From the NCBI RefSeq assembly GCF_004214935.1, contig NZ_SFCC01000025.1, positions 1-62,992 on the forward strand: DNA of 62,992 bases, in the 5' to 3' direction. The notes under the pieces are model-generated. The model saw only the letters and a program-made list of their open reading frames with translations, was not told the DNA's origin and made no database searches. The translations under genes were made by a program, and so were the position numbers. This document shows, piece by piece, positions 49,295 through 58,127 of this stretch (its first letter is position 1; each line of letters opens with the position of its first letter). Source of the DNA: Amycolatopsis suaedae. GTDB taxonomy: Bacteria > Actinomycetota > Actinomycetes > Mycobacteriales > Pseudonocardiaceae.

Positions 49295-50794
49295 GTGCCC
49301 AAGCTGGCCCTATCCGAGAACTCCGATGCAGCATTGGCCAAGACCAAGGCCGAGGCCCTGGTGATCGGCACCGTGCAGGGTGAGGACGGCCTGGCACTGG
49401 CCCCCGGCGCCCAGACTGTCGACGCCGCGTTCGACGGCAAGCTCACCGAGATCCTCGGCTCGCTCGGCGCCACCGGCAAGGCCGAGGAGGTCGTGAAGCT
49501 GCCGACGCTGGGCCGCACCGCGGCCGCCGTCGTGCTCGCCGTCGGTCTCGGCAAGCCCGGCCCCGACGGCGAGATCGAGCCCGAGCGGGTCCGGCGGGCC
49601 TCCGGCGCGGCGGCCCGGGCGCTGGCCGGTACCGGCCGCGCGCTCACCACGCTGTCCGAAGTGGACCTGCAGGCCGCGGTCGAGGGCACCGTCATGGGTG
49701 CCTACACGTTCACCGCCTACCGGTCCGAGGCCGGGGACGCCCCGGTGTCCACTGTGGACGTCGCGAGCCCGGCCGAGGGTACGGCCAAGCAGCACCGGGC
49801 CACACTGAAGGCGGCGACCGCCATCGCCGAGGCGGTGACCACCGCGCGGGACTTCATCAACACCCCGCCCAACGACCTGTACCCGGCCTCGTTCGCCGAG
49901 CGTGCCCGCAAGCTGGCCGAGGCGAACGGCCTCGACTTCGAGGTGCTCGACGAGAAGCAGCTCAAGCGCAAGGGTTTCGGCGGCATCCTCGGCGTCGGCG
50001 GCGGGTCCTCCCGGCAGCCGAGGCTGGTGCGGCTGGCTTACAAGGGCAGCAAGCCGGTGAAGAAGGTCGCGCTCGTCGGCAAGGGCATCACGTTCGACTC
50101 CGGCGGCATCTCGATCAAGCCCGCCGCGAACATGGACCACATGACCTCGGACATGTCCGGGGCCGCGGGCGTGCTCGCCTCGGTGGTGCTGGCCGCGAAA
50201 CTGAAGTACCCGCTGGAGGTCATCGCCTACCTGCCGCTGGCGGAGAACCTGCCCTCGGGCGCCGCCTACCGTCCCGGTGACGTGCTGACCATGTACGGCG
50301 GCAAGACCGTCGAGGTGCTCAACACCGACGCCGAGGGCAGGCTGGTGCTGGCCGACGCAATCGTGCGCGCGGGCGAGGACGACCCGGACTACCTGATCGA
50401 GACCTCGACGCTGACCGGCGCGCAGGTCGTGGCGCTGGGCAACCGCACCGCCGGGATCATGGGCTCGGACGAGTTCCGCGACCGCGTCGCGACGCTGGCC
50501 AGGGCCACCGGCGAGGGCGGCTGGGCGATGCCGCTGCCCGAGGAACTGCGTGGCGAGCTCGACTCGCGGCTGGCCGACCTGGCCAACGTCACCGGCCAGC
50601 GCTGGGGCGGCATGCTCGTGGCCGGCGTGTTCCTGCGTGAGTTCGTGCCTGCCGACCTGCCGTGGGCGCACATCGACATCGCCGGGCCGTCGTTCAACAC
50701 CGGCTCGCCGTGGGGCTACACCGGCAAGGGCGGCACCGGCGTCCCGGTCCGCACGATCGCCGCGGTGCTGGCCGACATCGCCGAGAACGGCTGA
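49295..50794 (+). CDS. pepA: Leucyl aminopeptidase (M17)
   Basis: The 499-residue hexameric enzyme has two metal sites. The ligands are in KGITFDSGGISIKP and MDHMTSDMSGAAG, and in NTDAEGRLVLADAI, the classic M17 signature. The N-terminal macro-like domain spans about 1-170. It removes N-terminal residues from peptides. GTG at 49295 is preceded by GAGAGGTGAGG. An ATG-start gene follows 2 bp downstream. Confidence 0.95.
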   Translation: MPKLALSENSDAALAKTKAEALVIGTVQGEDGLALAPGAQTVDAAFDGKLTEILGSLGATGKAEEVVKLPTLGRTAAAVVLAVGLGKPGPDGEIEPERVRRASGAAARALAGTGRALTTLSEVDLQAAVEGTVMGAYTFTAYRSEAGDAPVSTVDVASPAEGTAKQHRATLKAATAIAEAVTTARDFINTPPNDLYPASFAERARKLAEANGLDFEVLDEKQLKRKGFGGILGVGGGSSRQPRLVRLAYKGSKPVKKVALVGKGITFDSGGISIKPAANMDHMTSDMSGAAGVLASVVLAAKLKYPLEVIAYLPLAENLPSGAAYRPGDVLTMYGGKTVEVLNTDAEGRLVLADAIVRAGEDDPDYLIETSTLTGAQVVALGNRTAGIMGSDEFRDRVATLARATGEGGWAMPLPEELRGELDSRLADLANVTGQRWGGMLVAGVFLREFVPADLPWAHIDIAGPSFNTGSPWGYTGKGGTGVPVRTIAAVLADIAENG

Positions 50795-50796
50795 CG

Positions 50797-51777
50797 ATGG
50801 AGTGGGTGGAGCCGGCCGTGCGCACAGTGCTCACGGCCGGCCCCGCCGAGGTCGACGGCGAGATCGCGCACTGGGCGCTGCTGCTGGCGGGCAGCGGGTA
50901 CGCCGCCGACTGCGACCGGCTGGTCCGGGCGTGGCTGACGACGACCGGCCGGTCCGTCACGGCGCTGGCCGACGGCCCGCTGCGCGCGAGGGCCTGGGCG
51001 ATGCTGTTCGACGCCAGGGGCCAGCGTCCCGGCTGGGCCGACCCGCTGCCGCCCCTGGACCTGCGGGCCGAGCAGGAGCGGCACCGCGCCCACCTGGCTC
51101 GCCCGCCCGACGAGACACCGGCCGCGCGGCTGCTGTCCGGGCCGTCCCGGCCCGATCCCGCGCGGGCCGCGGTGGCCGAGGCCGACCGCTTCGCGGTGGC
51201 CGGACGGACCGAGCAGGCCGTCGACTGCCTGCGCCGCTGGGCCGCCGTGCGGTCCCGGCCGGACTTCACCCTGCCCGCGGGCTGCCGTCCGCTGGCCGGG
51301 CTGCTGGCCGGCGGCGCCAACCCGCTGGACCTGTCCGCCGACGAGGCCGCCCGCTGCACGGGCGACCTCGTGGCGGCGCTGCACCGCAGGTATCCGGCGC
51401 CGGCCGTCGACTGGCCGGAGCTGATCCACCGGATCGCCGAGCTGCGTGAGCTGGACCTGCCGGAGCCCGCGTCCGAGCGGGCGCTCGCGGAGGCGTCGGC
51501 GCGGATCGGCAGGCCGCTGCCCGCCGACTACTTGACGTTCCTGCGGACCTGCGACGGCCTGCCCGGCGACGAGGTGTTCCCCCGGCTGCTGAGCGCCGCC
51601 GAGCTGCGGCCGTCCCCCGGCGGGGTGATCGAGATCGCCGAGCGCGTGAACGGCACGGTGCTGGCGCTGGCGGGTGAGCGGTGGGTGGTCGTCGAGGTCG
51701 ACCCGGTACTCGGCACGACCACACATCCGGGCTTCCGTGCGCTGCTCGAACGGCACCTGGCGTTGCTCGAACGTTAG
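50797..51777 (+). CDS. SMI1/KNR4 (SUKH) domain protein
   Basis: The 326-residue protein has an Arg/Ala/Pro-rich helical N-terminal part (about 1-220), then a SUKH-type domain (about 225-325): LAEASARIGRPLPADYLTFL, RTCDGLPGDEVFPRLLSAAE and GERWVVVEVDPVLGTTTH. SUKH domains are often immunity proteins against secreted toxins, but many serve other binding roles. No toxin gene is adjacent. ATG at 50797 starts 2 bp after pepA. The end overlaps the next convergent gene by 4 bp. Confidence 0.8.
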   Translation: MEWVEPAVRTVLTAGPAEVDGEIAHWALLLAGSGYAADCDRLVRAWLTTTGRSVTALADGPLRARAWAMLFDARGQRPGWADPLPPLDLRAEQERHRAHLARPPDETPAARLLSGPSRPDPARAAVAEADRFAVAGRTEQAVDCLRRWAAVRSRPDFTLPAGCRPLAGLLAGGANPLDLSADEAARCTGDLVAALHRRYPAPAVDWPELIHRIAELRELDLPEPASERALAEASARIGRPLPADYLTFLRTCDGLPGDEVFPRLLSAAELRPSPGGVIEIAERVNGTVLALAGERWVVVEVDPVLGTTTHPGFRALLERHLALLER

Positions 51778-52145
51778 TTGTCCGGCTGCTGGCGTTTTTT
51801 CAGCAGCTTCTGCCGCTCGGTGTACTCCCGCATCCGCTTCGGGTAGCCGACCTTGGCGACCTCGTAGACCGGGATGGAACGCTTGCGGCCGAACTGCTGG
51901 GCGGCCTCCAGGCTGTCGATGCGGCGGCGGGTCCACTCCCCGTCGTGTGCGATCAACACCACGGTGGTCTCCGTCACGGTCGTCCGCGGCTCGACGTAGG
52001 CCTCCACCCCGGTGCGCTCGGCTGCCCAGGAGTCCAGATGCTGGGTGTCGGAGGAGGTGGCCTTACGCAGCGTGCCCGGCCTGCCCGAGCCCTTACTGCC
52101 CTTGCCACCCTTGCCCCGCCCGCGCAGCGAGTCGAAGAGCCCCAT
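51774..52145 (-). CDS. Conserved basic hypothetical protein next to lpdA
   Basis: The 123-residue protein starts with a flexible Gly/Lys/Ser region (MGLFDSLRGRGKGGKGSKGS) and continues with a compact part: TETTVVLIAHDGEWTRRRID, SIPVYEVAKVGYPKRM and a basic tail KLLKKRQQPDN. It is a common actinobacterial family next to dihydrolipoyl dehydrogenase, sometimes labelled an oxidoreductase without support. ATG at 52145 has GAAGGAGG. Confidence 0.8.
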   Translation of the reverse strand: MGLFDSLRGRGKGGKGSKGSGRPGTLRKATSSDTQHLDSWAAERTGVEAYVEPRTTVTETTVVLIAHDGEWTRRRIDSLEAAQQFGRKRSIPVYEVAKVGYPKRMREYTERQKLLKKRQQPDN

Positions 52146-52333
52146 GTCGAACTGCCTCCTTCCCACTCCCCGTTCCGGGTTCATTATTCCGGTTGTCCGG
52201 TCTCGCCGGTGTGAGTACCCGGAAGCCTCGGTCGCGTCGGTTCGAGACGAGGTGACAAGATGGCGGGAGTCGCGCGTGTGCACACTCGCGCGCGCGAGCG
52301 AAGCGAGCACTATCACCGAGCTCCCGAGGAGTT

Positions 52334-53713
52334 ATGAACGTGACCGACACCTCCGCCGACCTCGTGATCCTTGGTGGCGGCTCGGGCGGCTACGCCGCCG
52401 CGTTCCGCGCGGCCGAGCTGGGCCTCTCCGTCACCCTGATCGAGAAGGACAAGCTCGGTGGGACCTGCCTGCACCGCGGCTGCATCCCCACCAAGGCCCT
52501 CCTGCACGCGGCGGAGGTCGCCGACACGGCGCGCGACGGCGAGCAGTTCGGCGTGAAGACCACGTTCGACGGCGTGGACATCGCCGGGGTCAACAAGTAC
52601 AAGGACGCGATCATCTCGCGCCTGTACAAGGGCCTGCAGGGGCTGGCGAAGTCGCACAAGGTCAACCTCGTCGAGGGCAGCGGCACGTTCGTCGGCGGCA
52701 CCACCGTCGAGGTGGAGGGCACCCGCTACACCGGCAAGAACGTCATCCTGGCGACCGGCTCGTACTCGCGGACGCTGCCCGGGCTGGAACTCGGTGGCCG
52801 CATCATCGCCAGCGAGCAGGCACTGGCCCTGGACTACGTGCCGAAGAAGGCCGTCGTGCTCGGTGGCGGCGTGATCGGCGTCGAGTTCGCCAGCGTGTGG
52901 GCCTCGTTCGGCACCGAGGTGACGATCGTCGAGGCGCTGCCCCGGCTGGTCCCCGCCGAGGACGAGTTCGCGTCCAAGCAGCTGGAGCGGGCCTTCCGCC
53001 GCCGCAAGATCGCGTTCAAGACCGGCGTGAAGTTCACCGGCGCCAAGCAGGACGACAACGGCGTGAGCGTGTCGCTGGAGTCCGGCGAGACGCTGGAGGC
53101 CGACCTGCTCCTGGTCGCCGTCGGCCGCGGTCCCAACACCGCGGGCCACGGCTACGAGGAGGCGGGCGTCACCATGGACCGCGGGTTCGTGCTGACCGAC
53201 GACCGGCTGCGCACCAACCTGCCGAACGTCTACGCCGTCGGCGACATCGTCCCCGGCCTGCAGCTCGCGCACCGCGGGTTCGCCCAGGGCATCTTCGTTG
53301 CCGAGGAGATCGCCGGGCTCGCCCCGCGCGCGATCGACGAGGCAGGCATCCCCCGGGTCACCTACTCGCACCCCGAGGTCGCCTCGGTCGGCCTCACCGA
53401 GGCGCAGGCCAAGGACAAGTACGGTTCGGACGTGGTCACCTTCACCTACGACCTCGGCGGCAACGGCAAGAGCCAGATTCTCAAGACTTCCGGCGCGATC
53501 AAGCTCGTGAAGGCGCCGGACGGGCCGGTCGTCGGCCTGCATCTCGTCGGCGACCGCGTCGGTGAGCTGATCGGCGAGGCACAGCTGATCTACAACTGGG
53601 AGGCGTTCCCGGAGGACGTCGCCCCGCTCATCCACGCGCACCCGACGCAGACCGAAGCCCTCGGCGAAGCACACCTTGCCCTGGCCGGCAAGCCACTGCA
53701 CGTCCACAGCTGA
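52334..53713 (+). CDS. lpdA: Dihydrolipoyl dehydrogenase (E3)
   Basis: The 459-residue flavoprotein has the FAD motif VILGGGSGGYAAAFRA, redox disulfide GGTCLHRGCIPTK, NAD motif VVLGGGVIGVEFASVWAS, second FAD site YAVGDIVPG and the active-site base in HAHPTQTEALGEA. It reoxidises lipoyl groups on the E2 encoded 53 bp downstream. The ATG at 52334 has GAGGAG. It is divergent from the basic hypothetical gene. Confidence 0.97.
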   Translation: MNVTDTSADLVILGGGSGGYAAAFRAAELGLSVTLIEKDKLGGTCLHRGCIPTKALLHAAEVADTARDGEQFGVKTTFDGVDIAGVNKYKDAIISRLYKGLQGLAKSHKVNLVEGSGTFVGGTTVEVEGTRYTGKNVILATGSYSRTLPGLELGGRIIASEQALALDYVPKKAVVLGGGVIGVEFASVWASFGTEVTIVEALPRLVPAEDEFASKQLERAFRRRKIAFKTGVKFTGAKQDDNGVSVSLESGETLEADLLLVAVGRGPNTAGHGYEEAGVTMDRGFVLTDDRLRTNLPNVYAVGDIVPGLQLAHRGFAQGIFVAEEIAGLAPRAIDEAGIPRVTYSHPEVASVGLTEAQAKDKYGSDVVTFTYDLGGNGKSQILKTSGAIKLVKAPDGPVVGLHLVGDRVGELIGEAQLIYNWEAFPEDVAPLIHAHPTQTEALGEAHLALAGKPLHVHS

Positions 53714-53766
53714 CGTCCACGGCACCAACAGACAAACCAGCACACTTTCAAGGGAGTCAGCGAACG

Positions 53767-55509
53767 ATGGCGTACTCCGTCACATTGCCGGAGCTCGGCG
53801 AGAGCGTCACGGAGGGCACCGTCACCCGGTGGTTGAAGCAGGAGGGTGACCGTGTCGAAGTGGACGAGCCGCTACTGGAGATCTCCACCGACAAGGTCGA
53901 CACCGAGGTCCCGTCCCCGGTTGCCGGCACCGTGCAGCGAATCGTCGCCCAGGAGGACGAGACCGTCGAGGTCGGCGGCGAACTCGCGGTGATCGACGAC
54001 GGGTCGGGCGGTGGCGAGCAGGCCGCCGCGCCCGAGCAGCCGGCGCAGGCCGAGCAGCAGCCCGAGCCGCAGCCGGAACCCGAGCCCGAGCCCGAGCAGC
54101 GTGCGGAGCAGCCCGCTCCCAGCGCCCCGTCGGGTGGCGGGTCCGCGCAGGGCACCCCGGTGACCCTGCCGGAGCTGGGTGAGAGCGTCACCGAGGGCAC
54201 GGTCACCCGCTGGCTCAAGCAGGTCGGCGACACCGTCGAGGTGGACGAGCCGCTGCTGGAGATCTCCACCGACAAGGTCGACACCGAGGTCCCGTCGCCG
54301 GTCGCCGGCACGGTCCTGGAGATCAGCGCGGGCGAGGACGAGACCGTCGAGGTCGGTGGCCAGCTCGCGGTGATCGGCGCCGCCGGTGCGGCGCCCGCCC
54401 AGCAGCAGGCGCCTGCCCCGCAGCCGGAGCCCAAGCAGGAGGCCCCGCGCGAGGAGCCCAAGCCCGAGCCGAAGCCGGAACCGAAGCCCGAGCCCGCGCC
54501 GCAGCCCGCGCCCCGGCAGGAGGCGCCGCCGCAGCCGAAGCCCGAGCCGAAGCAGGAGTCGTCCGGCAGCACGCCGTACGTCACGCCGCTGGTGCGCAAG
54601 CTGGCTTCCGAGCACGACATCGACCTGGCGTCGCTGAACGGCAGCGGCGTCGGCGGGCGGATCCGCAAGCAGGACGTCCTGGCCGCGGTCGAGGCGAAGC
54701 AGAAGCAGGCCCCGGCCCCCGCCGCACCGTCCGCCCCGGCTGCCTCCGCGCCGAGCGCGCCGGCTCCGGCGGCCGACAAGTCGGCGCTGCGCGGCACCGT
54801 CCAGAAGGCCAACCGCATCCGGCAGATCACGGCGACGAAGACCAAGGAGTCGCTGCAGGTCTCGGCGCAGCTGACCCAGGTGCACGAGGTCGACGTCACC
54901 AAGATCGCCCAGCTGCGGCAGCGGGCGAAGGCGGCGTTCCGCGAGCGGGAGGGCATCAACCTCACGTTCCTGCCGTTCTTCGCCAAGGCCACGGTGGAGG
55001 CGCTCAAGCAGCACCCGAACGTCAACGCCTCCTACAACGAGGAGACGAAGGAGATCACCTACCACGGTGCCGTGCACCTGGGTATCGCGGTGGACACCGA
55101 CAAGGGTCTGCTGTCGGTGGTCATCCACGACGCGGGTGAGCTGAACCTGGCCGGGCTGGCGCACAAGATCGCCGACCTGGCCGCGCGGGCCCGTAGCAAC
55201 AGGATCAAGCCGGACGAGCTGACCGGTGGCACGTTCACCGTGACCAACATCGGCAGCAACGGCGCGCTGTTCGACACGCCGATCATCGTCCAGCCGCAGT
55301 CTGGCATGCTCGGCACGGGCGCCGTGGTCAAGCGGCCGGTGGTGATCAGCGACGCCGACGGCAACGACACCATCGCCATCCGGTCGATGGCGTACCTGCC
55401 GCTGACCTACGACCACCGCCTGGTCGACGGTGCCGACGCCGGCCGGTTCGTCACCACGATCAAGCAGCGCCTCGAGGAGGGCAACTTCGAGGACGAGCTC
55501 GGCCTGTAG
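53767..55509 (+). CDS. sucB: 2-oxoacid dehydrogenase E2 with two lipoyl domains
   Basis: The 580-residue protein has lipoyl domain 1 (about 1-78, Lys43 in STDKVD), a Pro/Glu/Ala linker, lipoyl domain 2 (about 128-205, Lys170), a longer Pro/Glu/Lys linker, the E3-binding domain (about 274-312; YVTPLVRKLASEHDIDLASL) and the acyltransferase domain (about 340-580) with YDHRLVDGADAGRF. In actinobacteria this E2 serves the pyruvate (and mixed 2-oxoglutarate) complex; acetyl- or succinyltransferase cannot be told from sequence. LipB and LipA, encoded downstream, lipoylate it. Confidence 0.95.
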   Translation: MAYSVTLPELGESVTEGTVTRWLKQEGDRVEVDEPLLEISTDKVDTEVPSPVAGTVQRIVAQEDETVEVGGELAVIDDGSGGGEQAAAPEQPAQAEQQPEPQPEPEPEPEQRAEQPAPSAPSGGGSAQGTPVTLPELGESVTEGTVTRWLKQVGDTVEVDEPLLEISTDKVDTEVPSPVAGTVLEISAGEDETVEVGGQLAVIGAAGAAPAQQQAPAPQPEPKQEAPREEPKPEPKPEPKPEPAPQPAPRQEAPPQPKPEPKQESSGSTPYVTPLVRKLASEHDIDLASLNGSGVGGRIRKQDVLAAVEAKQKQAPAPAAPSAPAASAPSAPAPAADKSALRGTVQKANRIRQITATKTKESLQVSAQLTQVHEVDVTKIAQLRQRAKAAFREREGINLTFLPFFAKATVEALKQHPNVNASYNEETKEITYHGAVHLGIAVDTDKGLLSVVIHDAGELNLAGLAHKIADLAARARSNRIKPDELTGGTFTVTNIGSNGALFDTPIIVQPQSGMLGTGAVVKRPVVISDADGNDTIAIRSMAYLPLTYDHRLVDGADAGRFVTTIKQRLEEGNFEDELGL

Positions 55510-55519
55510 CTCACAGCAC

Positions 55520-55566
55520 GTGAAGGCCACCTTCATTGCGTCTCACGTAGTGAAGGTGGCCTTCAC
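55520..55566. repeat. 47-bp GTGAAGGCC palindrome, copy 5
   Basis: The arms are nearly perfect (TTGCGT-CTC-ACGTAG centre). It lies 11 bp after the E2 stop and before the + strand beta-lactamase-like gene, so here it separates two co-directional genes. Confidence 0.88.
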
Positions 55567-55593
55567 GTGTTTTAGGGCACCGCTGAACCACCT

Positions 55594-55621
55594 CTGTTAT
55601 TCTGGAATTCCGGAATAACAG
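55594..55621. promoter_or_regulatory. 28-bp palindromic operator upstream of the hydrolase gene
   Basis: CTGTTATTCTGGAATTCCGG and the following AATAACAG form a 28-bp dyad with one imperfect pair, centred on GGAATTCC. It ends just before the GAGGGAGG ribosome site of the gene at 55634. It is the most AT-rich stretch nearby and includes a TATTCT -10-like hexamer, so a repressor bound here would block transcription. Confidence 0.7.
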
Positions 55622-55633
55622 AGGGAGGACTTC

Positions 55634-56722
55634 ATGGCGCTCACCCGCCGACAGGTGCTCGGGGCCGCAGCGGCCGCGGGCGCCGCCACGCTCGTGCCCA
55701 CGGCCGCCCGCGCGGCCGCCCCACGCGGCTGGCTGGACTGGATCGCGGCCCACCGCGGCCAGGTCGCCGCCCTCGCCGACACCGGCGCGGGCACCCTGGC
55801 CCACCGCGAGCATGTCCCGCACCTGCTGGCGTCCACCGTCAAGGTCGTCCACCTCGCCGCCTACGCCACGGCCGTCGCCGAGGGCAGGCTCGACCCGGCC
55901 GAGCCGGTCCGGCTGGGCGACTGGGACAACCACTACCCCTACGTCGGCGACGGCGGTGCGCACCTGCAAGCCCTCACCGCACTGGGCATTCCGTACGGCG
56001 ACCTGGGCACCGCACTGGACCCGGACCGGACGGTCAGCCTGGACACCCTCGCCGCGGCCATGATCGACTTCAGCGACAACGCCGCCCCGGACTACCTGCG
56101 CAGGCGCCTCGGCGAGTCCGCGCTGCACCGTGCGGCGGCCCGCGGCGGCTGGCACCGGCCGGACACCCGGTCGTTCCAGGGCGAGATCCTCCAGCTGGTG
56201 CTGCCCGAGCTGGCGGCCCCGGCCGGCGCACCGGCCGCGCTGCGCCGCCGCGTCGGCGACCGGCTGGCCCTGCGGTTCATCCGCGACCAGGCGTTCCGGC
56301 AGCACGTCGTGTCCCGCATCCCGGGCATGCCCAAGACACCCGACGAGCAGTGGCCGTCGGCCCGCGAGCACGCGAAGGGCACCGCGGCGGACCTGTTCGC
56401 CCTGCACCGGTCGATCGCCACCGGGAGCTACCCGGTGCCCGGCGCGCTGCCGGTACTGCGCGGGCACCTGGAACGGTCGCTGGCCGGGAAGCTGCCGCCC
56501 GGGGCGGTGGCCGTCGGTTTCAAGGGCGGCTCGCTGCCGAGGACGTTGAACATGGCCATGACCGTGCGCTGGCGCGACGGCCGGACCGGCGTCCTGGTGC
56601 TGCTGCTGCACGGCGTCACCGAGGCGGACATGGGCAACTCCGCCGCGCTCGGTGAGCTGTGCCTGGAGGTCCTGTCACGGCCGGAACGCCTCGCCGACCT
56701 GGCCCGCGCACTCGGCCACTGA
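55634..56722 (+). CDS. Tat-exported class A beta-lactamase-like serine hydrolase
   Basis: The 362-residue protein has a twin-arginine signal (TRRQVLGAAAAAGAATLVP, cleavage near ARA-AA) and a penicillin-binding fold with Ser-x-x-Lys (LLASTVKVVHLAAY), Ser-Asp-Asn (IDFSDNAAPDYLRR) and Lys-Gly-Gly (VGFKGGSLPRTLN) in place of KTG. The Glu of class A enzymes is not clear, and the KGG variant makes strong beta-lactamase activity doubtful; it may be a carboxypeptidase or esterase. ATG at 55634 has GAGGGAGG. A striking palindrome precedes it. Confidence 0.88.
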   Translation: MALTRRQVLGAAAAAGAATLVPTAARAAAPRGWLDWIAAHRGQVAALADTGAGTLAHREHVPHLLASTVKVVHLAAYATAVAEGRLDPAEPVRLGDWDNHYPYVGDGGAHLQALTALGIPYGDLGTALDPDRTVSLDTLAAAMIDFSDNAAPDYLRRRLGESALHRAAARGGWHRPDTRSFQGEILQLVLPELAAPAGAPAALRRRVGDRLALRFIRDQAFRQHVVSRIPGMPKTPDEQWPSAREHAKGTAADLFALHRSIATGSYPVPGALPVLRGHLERSLAGKLPPGAVAVGFKGGSLPRTLNMAMTVRWRDGRTGVLVLLLHGVTEADMGNSAALGELCLEVLSRPERLADLARALGH

Positions 56723-56740
56723 CCGGGCATGCTGTGCGGC

Positions 56741-57208
56741 ATGCCAGACGACCTGCGTGACCGCGTCGCGGACCTGGAACGGCGGGTGGCCGCCCTCGAG
56801 GCGCCGGCGACCCCGGCCGCCGCGCCCGAGGGGGCCGGGCACATCACCTACAGCGGCAGGCTGGAGCGGCCGGCCGAACTGGCCTGGGACATCGCCCTCC
56901 ACCCCGCCGCCGTGCTCGGACTGGACGACGCGCCGCGGGTCGAGGTGCTGGCGGCGCTGGCCCACCCGGTGCGGACGGCCATCGTCCGCGAGCTGGCCGA
57001 GAACGGCAGCCGGCCCGCCGCCGACCTGCAGACCGCGGCCGGGCTCGGATCCACCGGCCAGCTCTATCACCACCTCAAGGCGCTGACCAGCGCGGGAATC
57101 GTCGAGCAGGACGGGCGGGGCAGCTACCGGCTGCGCCCGGTCGCCACCGTGCCGACCCTGGTGCTGCTGGCCGCCGCGGCGGACGTCGCGGGCCAGCTCC
57201 GCACCTGA
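56741..57208 (+). CDS. ArsR-like winged-helix regulator
   Basis: The protein has 155 residues. A short coiled coil (MPDDLRDRVADLERRVAALE) is followed by a winged helix (about 65-130): VEVLAALAHPVRTAIVRELA, AADLQTAAGLGSTGQLYHHL and AGIVEQDGRGSYRL. The C-terminal Ala-rich helix (LVLLAAAADVAGQL) may dimerise. It could control the hydrolase or the epimerase on either side. An in-frame ATG at 56729 is also possible. Confidence 0.85.
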   Translation: MPDDLRDRVADLERRVAALEAPATPAAAPEGAGHITYSGRLERPAELAWDIALHPAAVLGLDDAPRVEVLAALAHPVRTAIVRELAENGSRPAADLQTAAGLGSTGQLYHHLKALTSAGIVEQDGRGSYRLRPVATVPTLVLLAAAADVAGQLRT

Positions 57209-57245
57209 GGGTGCACGCGTGGACGCCGTACGCCACGATCGTGGC

Positions 57246-58127
57246 ATGCGCGTACTACTCGCCGGATCGTCCGGATTGATCGGCGCCACCCTGGCCAGGT
57301 CGCTGACGGCCAACGGCCACGAGGTGCGCCGGCTGGTGCGCAGGGAGACCCGCGGCCCCGACGAGCGCAACTGGGACCCGCCCGCGGGCCGGATCGAGCC
57401 CGGGGCGTTCGACGGGGTGGACGCGGTGATCAACGTCGGCGGCGCGCCGATGGGGCTGCGCTGGAGCGCGGCCCGCAAGCAGATGATCGTCGACAGCCGC
57501 GTCGAACCGACCGAGGTGCTGGCCGACGCCGTCGCCGAGCACGGAATTCCCGTGCTGGTCAACGCGTCCGCCGTCGGGTTCTACGGCGACACCGGCTCGA
57601 CGGTCGTCGACGAGACCGCCCCGAACGGCGAGGGCTTCCTCGCCGGGCTGGCCGCGCGCTGGGAGGCCGCCACCGCGCCGGCGGCCAAGGCTGGTGCCCG
57701 GGTGGTGCTCGCCCGCACCGGCCTGGTGATCAGCGGCGCCGGTGGCCTGCTCGGCACGTTGAAGCCGCTGTTCCTGCTCGGGCTGGGCGGCAGGCTGGGC
57801 GACGGCAAACAGTTCATGCCGTGGATCAGCCTGACCGACGAGGTGGCGGCGCTGGAGTTCGCCCTCACCCACGCGAAGGTGTCCGGCCCGGTCAACCTGA
57901 CCGCGCCGACGCCGGTCACCAACGCTGAGTTCACCAGGGCGTTCGCCAGGGCGCTGGGCCGTCCGGCGCCGTGGTGGGTGCCCGGGCCCGCGTTGCGCGT
58001 CGCACTCGGCGAGCAGGCCGACGAGATGGCGCTGGTGAGCCAGCGTGCCGTTCCCGAGGTGCTGCGGGGTGCGGGTTTCCGGTTCACCCACACGGAACTG
58101 GACGCCGCGCTGGCGGACGAACTGTGA
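57246..58127 (+). CDS. TIGR01777-type NAD-dependent epimerase (SDR39U1)
   Basis: The 293-residue extended SDR has the nucleotide motif LLAGSSGLIGATLARSL, VINVGGAPMGLRWSAARKQM, NASAVGFYGDTG and FMPWISLTDEVAAL, with DUF1731-like C-terminal PAPWWVPGPALRVALGEQAD. The family is conserved near lipB in actinobacteria. The substrate is unknown. ATG at 57246 begins the conserved block. Stop overlaps the next start (GTGA). Confidence 0.92.
   Translation: MRVLLAGSSGLIGATLARSLTANGHEVRRLVRRETRGPDERNWDPPAGRIEPGAFDGVDAVINVGGAPMGLRWSAARKQMIVDSRVEPTEVLADAVAEHGIPVLVNASAVGFYGDTGSTVVDETAPNGEGFLAGLAARWEAATAPAAKAGARVVLARTGLVISGAGGLLGTLKPLFLLGLGGRLGDGKQFMPWISLTDEVAALEFALTHAKVSGPVNLTAPTPVTNAEFTRAFARALGRPAPWWVPGPALRVALGEQADEMALVSQRAVPEVLRGAGFRFTHTELDAALADEL

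Noticed and set aside
50797..51777. Toxin-immunity locus around the SUKH gene
   Set aside because: No polymorphic toxin, secretion signal or nuclease domain is encoded next to it; neighbours are pepA and a conserved basic protein.
53767..54370. Frame-level duplication or assembly artefact in the E2 gene
   Set aside because: Two lipoyl domains are normal for actinobacterial E2 proteins, and the copies differ at many synonymous positions and in their linkers.
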